From DATAOG01 sp963840925 (GTDB lineage: Bacteria; Pseudomonadota; Alphaproteobacteria; Geminicoccales; Geminicoccaceae): 64,000 bases of DNA. The DNA lies in the NCBI GenBank assembly GCA_963840925.1, contig CAWJAY010000029.1, positions 1 through 64,000 of the forward strand, in the 5' to 3' direction. The notes under the pieces are model-generated. The model was not told the DNA's origin and ran no database searches. It was given only the letters and a program-made list of their open reading frames with translations. A program made the translations under genes and the position numbers. This document shows positions 26,240 to 35,630 of the stretch, one piece after another; the stretch's first letter is position 1; each line of letters begins with the position of its first letter.

Positions 26240-27160
26240 CGCGCGCGCGTCGCCGGGATCGCCTGGACCGTGGATGCGTAGCGCCGGGTCATCGCGGCGC
26301 AGAACTCCGCGAACTCTTCGGGCACCAGCGGCGGGCTGGTGTGGTGCGGCAGCACGCCCCGGTGCTCCGGCGTGAAGCAGAAGGTGAGCGTGACCTCGAA
26401 CTCCTCGAGCGCGCCCATCTGGCGATCGAACCAGGCGAGCGCGTTCGGGCGGAAGGAGTCGGCCCAGCTGAGGCCGGTGCGCAGGTATCTGACCCCGAGC
26501 CGGCGCAGCCAGCGCGACCGCCTCGTCCAGCCGGTGGTCCTCGAAATGGAACCACTGGCAGATGCCGAACTCCGGCGTGTACTCGGCAAACCGCTCGCGC
26601 GGCCCGCTTGGGCGTGCCGTCCTCGCGCAACAGGCCCATGTAGAAGTGCCGGTAGTAGGAGGAGCCCTCGGCCTCGCGATGGCGCGTGGTCGCCGGCCAG
26701 GCGCGCGGCAGGTCGTAGAGGCTGTACCAGTGGATCCGCGGCACGCGGCCCGACAGCAGCTTGGCCGTGCGCACGCAGCGCCGAAGTCCTGCACCTCCTC
26801 GGCGCCGAAGGTCGAGACGCCGACTTCCGAAACCCAGACCGGCAGCCGCGTGACCGCCTCGATCTCGGCGAGCTTGTCCGGCCACTCGTCGAGCAGCCAA
26901 TGGTTCCAGTCGAGCGGGAAGCCGTGCACCGCGACGGCGTCCATCGGGTCCAGGGCGCCCTGCCCCTGCATGTTCTGGATGAACAAGGGATCGATCGGCG
27001 AGATGCCGCCGAGCACGCGCGAGCAGGTTCGGGTTCTCGGCCGCCAAGGCCTCGCCGGCGAGCCGCGCCATCTCGCGAACGCGGTCCACTCCGGGTCGGC
27101 CTCGAAGTCCCAGTGCGACTTGTTGTTGGGCTCGTTCCAGATCATCGCGGCTTCGATCAT
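26236..27160 (-). pseudogene. Glycosidase/beta-xylosidase-like protein, multiply frameshifted
   Basis: The ATG at 27160 opens MIEAAMIWNEPNNKSHWDFE, where WNEPNN is the acid/base-Glu motif of clan GH-A glycosidases. Conserved sequence then hops frames about five times: AREMARLAGEALAAENPNLL, ISPIDPLFIQNMQGQGALDP, LPVWVSEVGVSTFGAEEVQD (VSEVG fits the nucleophile strand), SYYRHFYMGLLREDGTPK, ERFAEYTPEFGICQWFHFED and LRRLGVRYLRTGLSWADSFR. The repaired length is about 308 residues. Four-base overlaps with both neighbours (ATGA upstream, GTGA downstream) are preserved, which argues for sequence errors rather than decay. Confidence 0.7.
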
Positions 27161-27935
27161 CGCTGCCTCCCCTTTGCCGGGTAGACGGCCTGGGAATCCT
27201 CCGGCAGCGGCCGCCGGCGGCAGAGGAAGACCTCCTCCTCGGGATGGCCTTCGACCTCGAAGCCGGCGCTGCGGAGCATCGCTTCGACGCAGGCGCGGTT
27301 CGGCATCCACCAGTTGGTCGGGTCGCTGCGCAGTAGCGCTGCTCGACGAAATGCAAGCGCGGAAAGCTTGGCCGCTCGAACACGTCGAGCTCGGTGAACG
27401 GGTAGTCCGGCGCCAGCGGCTCGACCTCCGGGCTGCCGCGCTGCATCGACTGGAACACCAGGAGATCGCGCGCGACGTGCTCGTGGATCAGATCGAGCGC
27501 CAGCAGCGGGTGCCGCAGATGGTAGAGCACGCCCATGAACAGCACGACGTCGAAGCGTTCGCCGAGTGCTGCCGACGTCGTAGACCGAAAGCTCGCGGAA
27601 CTCGATCTCGACGCCGCAGACATCGCGGCGAACCGCGCCTGCTCGAGGTAGTCGCGGATCGTGGTCGATCGCCGACCACGCGGTCCGCCCCGCGCCGCTT
27701 CATCTCGATCGCGTAGAAGCCGGCGTTGCAGCCGATGTCGAGCACCGTCATGCCGTTCAGGTCGGGCGGCAACGCGTGGGCAAAGCGCCGCCATTTGACC
27801 GCCGGATAGTCGCCGAGGAAGTGATCGGGGGCGGTCTGGACGCCGCCCAGGTCCAGATTGTGGAACCAGGGCCCGAGCTCGCGCACGCGCTGCGCGATGG
27901 CATCAGGCGTGCGGTCGGGCAGCGGCCGGCTGCAC
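27157..27935 (-). pseudogene. SAM-dependent methyltransferase, TIGR04290-like, multiply frameshifted
   Basis: Recognisable blocks in order are RVRELGPWFHNLDLGGVQTA, MTVLDIGCNAGFYAIEMKRR (SAM motif I), VCGVEIEFRELSVYDVG, LGERFDVVLFMGVLYHLRHP, LLVFQSMQRGSPEVEPLAPD and NWWMPNRACVEAMLRSAGFE, spread over three frames with at least four shifts. I recognise it as the methyltransferase type found in conserved clusters with CgeB-like glycosyltransferases and sugar nucleotidyltransferases. A GTG at 27935 is the probable start, but an indel just after it makes this uncertain. The stop overlaps the glycosidase ATG. Confidence 0.65.
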
Positions 27936-27938
27936 GCC

Positions 27939-28711
27939 TCAGCGCCCCGCAGCCGCGACCGGCGCGGCGACCGCCGGCGTCTGCGCGCTGTCCAGCAGCC
28001 GGAGCGCCTCGCCGGTAGCCGTCCAGCGTGCCGACGTCGACATAGCGCCTGACCGGCGCGCATGCCGCGAACGCCTCGCCGCCGCGCGCGAGATAGGCAT
28101 TCAGCAGCGTGCCGAGGTACTCGTCCTGCTGCGTCGCGCTCGCACCACAGCGGTACAGGTCGTGCCAGCACCGCGCCCGGCATCTTGAACGCGCCCCAGA
28201 CCCAGTGCGAGCGCGGGCTCGGGCTGCTTGACCTGGACCGCGAGCACCCGACCGTCGGCCGCGGTGACCACCGCGTCGAACAGCTCCGGCCGGTCGACCG
28301 GGAACAGCAGCAACGACAGGCCGTCCTCGGGCAGCGCCGCAAGCCCGTCCTCGGGAAACCAGATCGTGTCAGGCAGGCCGATCAGCACGGTCTCGGCCGG
28401 CGGGATCAGCGGCAGCGGCGCGGAAGATCGCGTCGCACAGGCCGCGCGGCTCCGGCTGGACGACGTAGGCGACGTGCGCCGGTGCCGATCTGGCCGCCGT
28501 AGTAGCGCAGGATGTCGGACTTGGCCGGCGAGATCACGAAGCAGATCCGCTCGGCGCCGGCCCGGACCATGCGCTCGACCAGATACTCGCTGACCGCGCG
28601 CGGCCGCTCGATGCCGTCCTCGCGCCGGCTGCCGACCGGCAGCAGCTCCTTCGAGAAGGCGAGCGGCTGGATGCGGGTGCCGCTGCCGGCGGCGGGGATG
28701 ATGCCCCACAT
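27939..28711 (-). pseudogene. Sugar nucleotidyltransferase (glucose-1-phosphate thymidylyltransferase-like), frameshifted
   Basis: The ATG at 28711 begins MWGIIPAAGSGTRIQPLAFS, with the pyrophosphorylase signature G-x-G-T-R, and continues KELLPVG. Later blocks in other frames are ERICFVISPAKSDILRYYGG, AETVLIGLPDTIWFPEDGLA, SHWVWGAFKMPG and RRYVDVGTLDGYR, all standard for nucleotidyltransferases that charge sugar phosphates with NTP. About five frameshifts interrupt about 257 codons. It overlaps the preceding gene by one base (TGATG) and lies three bases before the methyltransferase start, so it supplies activated sugar within the same glycan operon. Confidence 0.7.
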
Positions 28712-29828
28712 CACGCGGCCCTCCGATCGCCGCGCCGGCTGGCGCCGCCGGGCGGTAGGCCGCCTGCGACGTCGATAGCTGCTCCAGCTGCGCCGCGCGG
28801 CTCGCCGCCGTGTGCTCCTCGAGCGTCCGCTCGCGGGCCCGCGCGCCGATCCGCGCGCAGCTCCGCATCCGACCGGTCCAGGGCGCCGAGTCGCGTCCTC
28901 GGTGTCGTGCGCGATCAGGATCTCCGAGCCGGGCGCGAAGAACGCCTCGAGACCCTCCCAGGCGTCGCTCAGGATCGGCGCGCCGCACGCCGCGGCTTCG
29001 AACAGCCGGCCGGACGGGCAGTAGCCCATGCGCGCCATCGCCGCGCGCGTCACGTTCAGGGTCAGCCGCGAGGAGCTGTAGAACGCCGGATGCTCGGCCG
29101 GCGGCAGGTGGCGCACGAAGAAGATGTTGGCGGCCCAGGGGAAGCTCGTCCGGGTACTGCGCGCCGCCGATCAGGAACCGCCGCTCGGGCAGGCGGCGCG
29201 CCGGCTCGACCAGCAGCTGCTCGAGCGTCGCCTGCCGGTCGGCGGCGTAGGTGCCAAGGTAGGAGAGGTCGGCGCGGTAGTGCGGCAGCGCCTCGGCCGG
29301 CCGGTGCACGTCCGGATCGACGCTGCCGTAGAGCGGCGCCACGCGGCGGGCGCCCAGCCGCTCGCGCAGCTCGTCGAGCGCGCCGCCGCCGGTGTAGCTC
29401 AGGACCAGGTCGAAGTCGGCGAGCCCTTGCGGCGGCAGGTACTCGACCGCCTCGCCGGCCTCGAGCCGGGCCAGCGTCACCGGCGTGTCCAGATCGTAGA
29501 ACACGCGCAGCGGCGTCGCGGGCGTCCAGCATCAGCTCGGCGGCGGCGACGCCGTCCGGGCAGTAGGAGGTCACGATGCGCGACGTCGGCATCGGCCAGA
29601 TGCCGCGCGCGCCAGGCTTACGGCCTGCTCCCAGTCAGCGTAGAGGCAGAGCCGCCCGTGCGGCAGCTCGGCGAGATCGCGGTTGAGCGCGTAGTACGGC
29701 ACGTCGCGTTCGAAGAACACGACCTCGTGGCCGCGTCGGGCCAGCGCCGCGCACAGCCCGCGCCAGAGCGTCGCATGGCCGTTGCCCCAGGAGGAACTGA
29801 CCGTCAGGCCAAAGATGACGAGCTTCAA
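28711..29828 (-). pseudogene. CgeB-like glycosyltransferase, frameshifted
   Basis: Starts at a TTG (29828) giving LKLVIFGLTVSSSWGNGHAT, the usual N-terminus of CgeB-type GT-B enzymes. Blocks in other frames are IVTSYCPDGVAAAELMLDA, FYDLDTPVTLARLEAGE, ADFDLVLSYTGGGALDELRE, YRADLSYLGTYAADRQATLE, ARMGYCPSGRLFEAAACGAP and SDAWEGLEAFFAPGSEILIA. At least five frameshifts occur. It is the first gene of the cluster that runs to 24177 and its product would transfer a sugar to a surface polymer or small glycolipid. Confidence 0.68.
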
Positions 29829-29977
29829 GGCGCTGCTCCGACGACCAGCTGGTGACGAGCAAGAACGGCCAATTCACCATCCGGTTCCCCGAAATCCCGC
29901 GCCGGCCGCGGCGTCGGGCTGCCACCGTGGGCGCAGGCGCCGCGACAGCCGCGTGGCCTTCGTCCCTGAGCGCTGCC

Positions 29978-31497
29978 CTATTCGACCGTGACCTCCTCCA
30001 GCATCAGCCGTCCGAGCGGGTTCTGGTAGAAGTTCTGGACGTTCTTGCGCGAAATGTTGCGGAACGGGCTGTAGTAGAGGTCGAACATCACGACGTCCTC
30101 GCTCGCGATCCGCTGGATCTCGTGATAGAGCTCGCGGCGCTGGTCGGGGTCGGTCTCGACCCGCGCCTGGGCGACCAGCTTGGCGGCTTCCGCATTGTCA
30201 TAGCGAGTGAAGAAGTTGTTGTTGGAATCGCCGCCCATCGAGAAGGTCGTCTTCTGATCCGGGTCGATCACGTCGTTGGTCCAGTAGGCCGGGCTGAGCT
30301 CGAAATCGCCGTCGATCAGCACCGGAATGTCTGCGCCGGGTCGACCTTGCGCAGGCTGATGTCGATCCCGACCTGCGCCAGCTGCTGCTGGAGCATGATC
30401 GACAGCTGCTCGTCGACCTTGGAGCCGGCTTCGTGGGTCAGGACGAAGCTGAGGTCCTCGGCACCTTCCTCTGCGAGCAGCGCCTTGGCCTGCTCCGGAT
30501 CGTAGGTTGCCGGCGGGTTGTCCGGATTGTGGTACAGCATGCCGGCGGGCAGGAACGAGTTCGCGGGCTTGCCGTAGCCGAACGTCACGAGCTTGACGAT
30601 CGCGTCCCGGTCGATCGCCATGTTGATCGCCTTGCGCACGTTCTTCTTGCCGAGCCACTCGTGGGTGTGGTTCGGCACCAGATGGTCGGCGCGGGTCGAG
30701 GGGTCGAGATGGACGTTGAGATCGGGGCTCTGCTCGAGCTCGGCCAGGCGGTTGAACGGGATGAACAGCGCGACGTCGAGCTCGCCCGCCTGGACCTTGA
30801 GGATGCGGGTATTGTCGTCGACGATCTTGTGCCACTCGACGCCGTCGAGCTTGGGCAGGCCGGCTTCCCAATAGTTCGGGTTGCGCTCGAGGATCACGAC
30901 CTCGTCGCGCCGCCATTCCTTGAGCCGGAACGCGCCGGCGCCGACCGGGTTCTCGGCGAAGCCCTCGCCCCGCTCCTCGACGAGCTTCTGCGGCAGGATC
31001 GAAGCCGCGAACATCGCGACCGAGGCCAGGAATGGCGCCGCCGGCTCCGCGAGCTTGATGATCACGGTGCGCTGATCGGGAGTCTCGATCGCGGCGATGT
31101 TCTTGTACGGATCCGACCAAGCCGATTCCGGGTCGTCGCGCAGGCGGGTCAGGCTGAACGCGACGTCGCCCGCGGTCACCGGGCTGCCGTCCGAGAACTT
31201 CGCGTCCCGCAGGTGGAACGTGTAGCTCAGGCCATCGTCCGAGATTTCCCAGCGCTCGGCGAGGTCGGGGACGATCTCGGTCGCGTCCCGGCTGGCGCGG
31301 ACCAGGAACGCGTTCATGTTGTTGAAGACCCAGATGTCGGCGTTGGCGTTGGTCCGGATCGGATCGAAGGTCACGGTGCCGACGTTCGTGCCGATGCGCA
31401 GCACGCCCTCGGCGGCGGCCTCGGCGCCGGCCAAGACCAGCGCTGCAGCGAGCGTTGCGAGCCCTGCCGCCCGCCTTACCGATGTGGTCAGCCGCAT
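29978..31497 (-). pseudogene. Dipeptide/oligopeptide-type ABC solute-binding protein, one frameshift
   Basis: A family-5 extracellular binding protein with a signal peptide (about 1-29). It begins GVLRIGTNVGTVTFDPIRTN and contains LSYTFHLRDAKFSDGSPVTA and RNPNYWEAGLPKLDGVEW, ordinary SBP_bac_5 landmarks. After KVDPAQTF near 30340 the sequence shifts frame and continues DIPVLIDGDFELSPAYWTND to the C-terminal FYQNPLGRLMLEEVTVE. Repaired length is about 506 residues, normal for the family. It is the last gene of the dppBCDF-type operon, with the substrate probably a peptide, opine or amide. Confidence 0.85.
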
Positions 31498-31591
31498 CTC
31501 ACCCTCCCTGCTTTAATCGATGCCCTTGCAGCAGTTTAACATGCCTGCTCGGGCCAACAAGGACGCCATCCGGGGAGCTGGCGCCGGCCGT

Positions 31592-32578
31592 TCAGCTGCG
31601 GGCCGGATAGAGGTGGCAGGCGACCTCGATCTGATCGGAGCGGCGGAGTGCTGGCGCCTGCGGGCGGCGGCAGACCTCCATCGCCTGCGGGCAGCGCGGA
31701 TGGAACGGGCAGCCCGCAGGCAGCGCGATCGGGCTCGGCGGCTCGCCCAACGACCCGGCGGCGGGGGGCCGGGCGTCCGGGTCCAGCCGAGGAATCGCGT
31801 CCAGCAGCGCCCGGGTATAGGGGTGCCGGGGGGCGCGGAAGATCTGCTCGGTCGGGCCGAGCTCGACGATCCGGCCGAGATACATGACCGCGACCCGATG
31901 ACAGACGTGCCGGACCACGCTCAGATCATGGCTGATGAACATCATGGTCAGCTGCATCTGGCGCTTCAGCCGCATGAACAGGTTCAGGATCTGGGCCTGG
32001 ATCGAGACGTCGAGGGCGGCGACCGACTCGTCCGAGATCAGCAGCTCCGGCCCGATCGCGAGCGCGCGCGCGATCCCGACCCGCTGACCCTGGCCGCCGC
32101 TCAGCGCGGCCGGGCGGCGGGCGCCGAGATCCGCCGACAGCCCGACCATCTCGAGCAGCTCCGGCACGCGCTCGGCGATCGCCGCGCGCGGGCAGACCCG
32201 GTGCACCCGCAGCACCTCGGCCAGCGCCTCGGCGACCGTGAGGCGCGGGTTGAGCGAGCCGTGCGGGTCCTGGAACACCATCTGCGCCCGCTTGCGGAAC
32301 GCGAACTGGCCACGCCGGTCGAGGCTCAAAACGTCGGCGCCGTCGAACAGGACCCGGCCGGAGCGGGCCTTGGTGAGCCGCAGGACCGCCCGGCCGAGCG
32401 AGCTCTTGCCGCAGCCGCTCTCGCCGACCAGGCCCAGGGTCTCGCCGCGCTCGAGCCCGAGGCTCACGCCATTGACGGCGCGCACCACGCGGCGCGGGCT
32501 CCGGCGCAACAGCTCGCCGATCCCGAACGGCAGCGGATAGTCGACGGTGAGGTCCTTGACCTCGAGCAGCGCGGTCAT
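31592..32578 (-). CDS. Peptide-type ABC importer ATP-binding protein (DppF/OppF-like)
   Basis: A 328-residue ATPase. Walker A is LVGESGCGKSSLGRAVL, the Q-loop QMVFQDPHGSLNPR, the signature LSGGQGQRVGIARALAIG and Walker B LLISDESVAALDVS. The C-terminal PAGCPFHPRCPQAMEVCRR is the cysteine-rich oligopeptide-transporter extension, which in related importers binds an iron-sulfur cluster. Its ATG overlaps the dppD-like stop as ATGA. The usual DEPT sequence reads DESV, a common variant in DppF proteins. Confidence 0.93.
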   Translation of the reverse strand: MTALLEVKDLTVDYPLPFGIGELLRRSPRRVVRAVNGVSLGLERGETLGLVGESGCGKSSLGRAVLRLTKARSGRVLFDGADVLSLDRRGQFAFRKRAQMVFQDPHGSLNPRLTVAEALAEVLRVHRVCPRAAIAERVPELLEMVGLSADLGARRPAALSGGQGQRVGIARALAIGPELLISDESVAALDVSIQAQILNLFMRLKRQMQLTMMFISHDLSVVRHVCHRVAVMYLGRIVELGPTEQIFRAPRHPYTRALLDAIPRLDPDARPPAAGSLGEPPSPIALPAGCPFHPRCPQAMEVCRRPQAPALRRSDQIEVACHLYPARS

Positions 32579-33561
32579 GGCCGGGCAGCGAGCTCCTGCC
32601 AGCGCAGGCAGGCGCTGGCGCGCCCCTGGCCCGCCGTGGCGAGCGGCGGGCGGACCGCGCGAAAGCGATCGAGCACGTAGCCGCAGCGCGGATGGAACCG
32701 GCAGCCGGGCGGCAGATCGGCGAGCGAGGGCGGCTGGCCGGGGATCGAGGGCAGCTCGGCCTGCGGCGCGCCAGCGCCCGGCTGGGAGCCGATCAGGCCC
32801 TGACTGTAGGGGTGCAGCGGCGCGCGCAGCAGCTCCCGCTTGGCCGCGCGCTCGACGATCCGGCCGGCGTACATGACCGCGACCGATTCGCAGGTCTCGG
32901 CGACCACGCCCAGGTCGTGGGTGATCAGGATGATCGATAGGCCCCGGCGATCGCGCAGGTCCAGCAGCAGGCGCAGGATCTGCGCCTGGACCGTGACGTC
33001 GAGCGCCGTGGTCGGCTCGTCGGCGATCAGGATCCTGGGCTCGCCGGCGAGCGCGACCGCGATCAGCGCCCGCTGGCGCATGCCCCCCGAGAGCTCGTGC
33101 GGGTAGGACCGGGTGCGGAGCGCCGGATCGGGGATGCCGACCTGGCGCAACAGCTCGACCGCGCGCAAAGCCGCCTCTCTGCGGGTCATGCCGTGGTGGA
33201 AGCGCAGCGCCTCGCCGATCTGGCCGCCGATGCTCATGACCGGATCGAGATGGCTCGTGGCGTTCTGGAAGATCATGCCGATCTGCTCGCCCCGGACCCG
33301 CTGCAGCGCGGGCTCGGCGAGCGTCATCAGATCGAGCCCGCCGATCCGGACCGCGCCGCGCGTGATCCGCGCACGCCGGCTGGGCAGCAGCCGCATCAGC
33401 GCCCGGCAGGTGAGCGTCTTGCCGGAGCCGCTCTCGCCGACCAGCCCCAGGACCTCGCCGGCGCCAAGCTCGAACGAGACGTCGTCGACCGCGCGCAGCG
33501 GCCCGCCCGGGGCCGCGAACTCGACCGTCAGATGCTCGACCTCGAGGACCGGCTCGGTCAT
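32575..33561 (-). CDS. Peptide-type ABC importer ATP-binding protein (DppD/OppD-like)
   Basis: A 328-residue ATPase with Walker A LVGESGSGKTLTCRALM, Q-loop IGMIFQNATSHLDPVMSIGG, signature ELSGGMRQRALIAVALA and Walker B LIADEPTTALDVTVQAQ. The cysteine-containing C-terminus PPGCRFHPRCGYVLDRF matches the oligopeptide family. It forms a heterodimer with the DppF-like ATPase; by coincidence both are 987 nt long. Both ends overlap neighbours by four bases. Confidence 0.93.
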   Translation of the reverse strand: MTEPVLEVEHLTVEFAAPGGPLRAVDDVSFELGAGEVLGLVGESGSGKTLTCRALMRLLPSRRARITRGAVRIGGLDLMTLAEPALQRVRGEQIGMIFQNATSHLDPVMSIGGQIGEALRFHHGMTRREAALRAVELLRQVGIPDPALRTRSYPHELSGGMRQRALIAVALAGEPRILIADEPTTALDVTVQAQILRLLLDLRDRRGLSIILITHDLGVVAETCESVAVMYAGRIVERAAKRELLRAPLHPYSQGLIGSQPGAGAPQAELPSIPGQPPSLADLPPGCRFHPRCGYVLDRFRAVRPPLATAGQGRASACLRWQELAARP

Positions 33562-34406
33562 TCGCGCGCGCCCAGCCGCTCGCCCAGCCCATCGGCCAGA
33601 AAGCTGAAGCCGAGCGCCAGCAAGACGATCGCGAGCCCCGGGAAGGTCGTGATCCACCAGGCCGTGGTCATGAAGTTCTGGCCCTCGGCGATCATCACGC
33701 CCCACTCGGCGGTCGGCGGCTGGACGCCGAGGCCCAGATAGCTGATCGCCGAGCCGGCGAGGATCACCAGCACCACGTCCGACATCGAGAACACGATCGA
33801 GGGGATCAGCGCGTTCGGCAGGATGTGGCGGAACATGATCCGCAGATCGCCAAAGCCCAGCGAGCGCGCCGCGAGCACGAACTCGCTGCTCTTGAGGACC
33901 AGCGTCTGGGCGCGCACCAGGCGCGCGTAGGAGACCCAGCCGACCAGCGTGACTGCGACGTAGAAGCTGGTGAGCCCGGGCTCGAGCACGGTGATGATCG
34001 CGATCATCAGGACCATGAACGGAAACGCGATCGTGACGTCGACCACCCGCATCAGGACCGTGTCGGTCAGCCCGCCGAAGTAGCCCGCGATCGACCCGAT
34101 CGTCGTCCCGAGCACGAACGGGCAGAGCACGCCGATGATGCCCATCTGCAGGTCGGCCCGGGTGCCGTGGATAACGCGCGAGAGGACATCGCGGCCGAAG
34201 TTGTCGGTGCCGAGCCAATGCGCGGCATTAGGCGGGACCAACGCGGCATTGTAGTCGGCGGCGTTGGGATCGAACGGCGCGACCACGTCGGCGAACAGCG
34301 CGAGCGCGGTCCAGAACAGGACGATGCCGGCGCCGACCACGAGCGGCAGCGGCAGCACGCCCAGGCTCAGCGAGGGCGGCGGGGCGACGCGCTCGGCGGC
34401 CCTCAC
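33558..34406 (-). CDS. Peptide-type ABC importer permease (DppC-like)
   Basis: A 282-residue membrane protein. The N-terminal helix is followed by APFDPNAADYNAAL and the motif HWLGTDNFGRDVLSRVIHGT, both typical of DppC. The EAA-like cytoplasmic loop is FVLAARSLGFGDLRIMFRHI, followed by LPNALIPSIV. Translation starts at a GTG (34406) overlapping the upstream permease stop as GTGA. It pairs with the DppB-like protein to form the translocation path. Confidence 0.93.
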   Translation of the reverse strand: MRAAERVAPPPSLSLGVLPLPLVVGAGIVLFWTALALFADVVAPFDPNAADYNAALVPPNAAHWLGTDNFGRDVLSRVIHGTRADLQMGIIGVLCPFVLGTTIGSIAGYFGGLTDTVLMRVVDVTIAFPFMVLMIAIITVLEPGLTSFYVAVTLVGWVSYARLVRAQTLVLKSSEFVLAARSLGFGDLRIMFRHILPNALIPSIVFSMSDVVLVILAGSAISYLGLGVQPPTAEWGVMIAEGQNFMTTAWWITTFPGLAIVLLALGFSFLADGLGERLGARE

Positions 34407-35341
34407 AGCTCGATCCTCGGGTCGAGCGCGACGGTCACGATGTCGACGATGAAATTGACCAGCACGGTCGCGAGCGCGAAGGTCAGCGCGACCCCCAGCA
34501 CGACCATGTGGTCGCGGGTGAAGATCGACGTCACCAGCAGCTCACCCAGCCCCGGCACCGCGAACACCGACTCGACGATCACGGTGCCGCCGATCAGCCA
34601 GCCGAGGTTGACGCCCAGCAGGTTGACGGTCGGGATCAGCGAGTTCGGCAGCACGTGGCTCCGGAAGACCCAGCTTTCGGGAATGCCCTTGGCGCGGGCC
34701 GCGGCGACGTAGTCGGCCTGCAGCTCGGCGATCAGGCTCGCCCGCAGATTGCGGGTCAGCACCGCCGAGAGCGACAGCGCGATCGTCAGCGCCGGCAGGA
34801 ACAGGTGGTGCAGGTGGGAGAATAAGCCCTCGCCGTAGCCCGAGACCGGGAACAGCCCGAGCCTGACGCTGAACAGGATGATCAGCATGATGCCGAGCCA
34901 GAACGCCGGGAAGCCGAGGCCGGCGGTCGAGAACAGCCGGATCAGGTGGTCGGGCCAGCGCCCCTGGTTGAGCGTCGCCAGGATCGCGAGCGGGACGGTC
35001 AGCAGCAGCGCGAGGACGACGCCATAGCTGACCAGCAGCGCGGTGACGTCGAGCCGCTCGCCCACCAGCCGGGCGACCGGCATGCGGTAGATCACCGAGG
35101 TCCCGAGCTCGCCCTTGGCGAGGTTGCGCAGGAAATAGAGGTACTGAACCGCGACCGGCCGATCGAGACCATATCGAGCGCGAATCCGCTCGACCGTCGC
35201 CTGCGAAGGCTTGGCGCCGAGGAACGCACGCACCGGATCGCCCGGCAGCGCGTGGACCAGCACGAAGGTCACGAGGCTGATGCCGAACAGCACCGGCAGC
35301 AGCTGGATCGGCCGGTAGAGGACGAATTTGAAGCGGTGCAT
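34403..35341 (-). CDS. Peptide-type ABC importer permease (DppB-like)
   Basis: A 312-residue membrane protein with the DppB N-terminus YRPIQLLPVLFGISLVTFVL and VHALPGDPVRAFLGAKPSQA. The EAA loop is DYVAAARAKGIPESWVFRSH, followed by VLPNSLIPTV and the C-terminal VESVFAVPGLGELLVTSIFT. The ATG at 35341 places the first helix correctly; an open extension upstream is not conserved. It is the first gene of a dppB-C-D-F-binding-protein operon and is divergent from the amidase operon, with 82 bp between starts for both promoters. Confidence 0.93.
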   Translation of the reverse strand: MHRFKFVLYRPIQLLPVLFGISLVTFVLVHALPGDPVRAFLGAKPSQATVERIRARYGLDRPVAVQYLYFLRNLAKGELGTSVIYRMPVARLVGERLDVTALLVSYGVVLALLLTVPLAILATLNQGRWPDHLIRLFSTAGLGFPAFWLGIMLIILFSVRLGLFPVSGYGEGLFSHLHHLFLPALTIALSLSAVLTRNLRASLIAELQADYVAAARAKGIPESWVFRSHVLPNSLIPTVNLLGVNLGWLIGGTVIVESVFAVPGLGELLVTSIFTRDHMVVLGVALTFALATVLVNFIVDIVTVALDPRIEL

Positions 35342-35423
35342 GGCGCGACAGTCCGCGGCGCCAACAGCAGTGTCAAGGCAAGGCGCATCGACGGGCGGGC
35401 AGCGATCCACTATCGTTGACGCC

Positions 35424-35630
35424 ATGCCATCCGATCGTGCTGAAGCGGGGCTCAACGCCGCGATGCTGCAACGGCTGGCAGCGCTCGCCGGGCTCGAGCT
35501 CGAAGCAGGCCGCGCCGAGCGGCTGCTGGCCGACTTTGCGGCCCTGCTCGAGGCCGATCGCCGGCTCGCGCTGCTCGATCTCGGCGATCATCCGGCGACC
35601 GGCGCACCATGGGGTCCGCGCGGACCGTGA
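35424..35630 (+). CDS. AtzG-like small amidase subunit
   Basis: A 68-residue protein with a GatC-like arrangement: LAALAGLELEAGRAERLLAD and FAALLEADRRLALLDL. AtzG-like chains stabilise the adjacent AtzE-type amidase in the cyanuric acid/biuret pathway and are related to GatC. The stop overlaps the amidase start by one base (TGATG), giving tight coupling. The C-terminal tail, GDHPATGAPWGPRGP, is short. It is small enough to be missed by gene callers. Confidence 0.72.
   Translation: MPSDRAEAGLNAAMLQRLAALAGLELEAGRAERLLADFAALLEADRRLALLDLGDHPATGAPWGPRGP

Noticed and set aside
26236..29828. Programmed frameshifting to explain the broken glycan genes
   Set aside because: Too many shifts in both directions, none at a recognisable slippery sequence with a downstream structure, and clean neighbouring genes. 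Assembly indels explain the pattern better.
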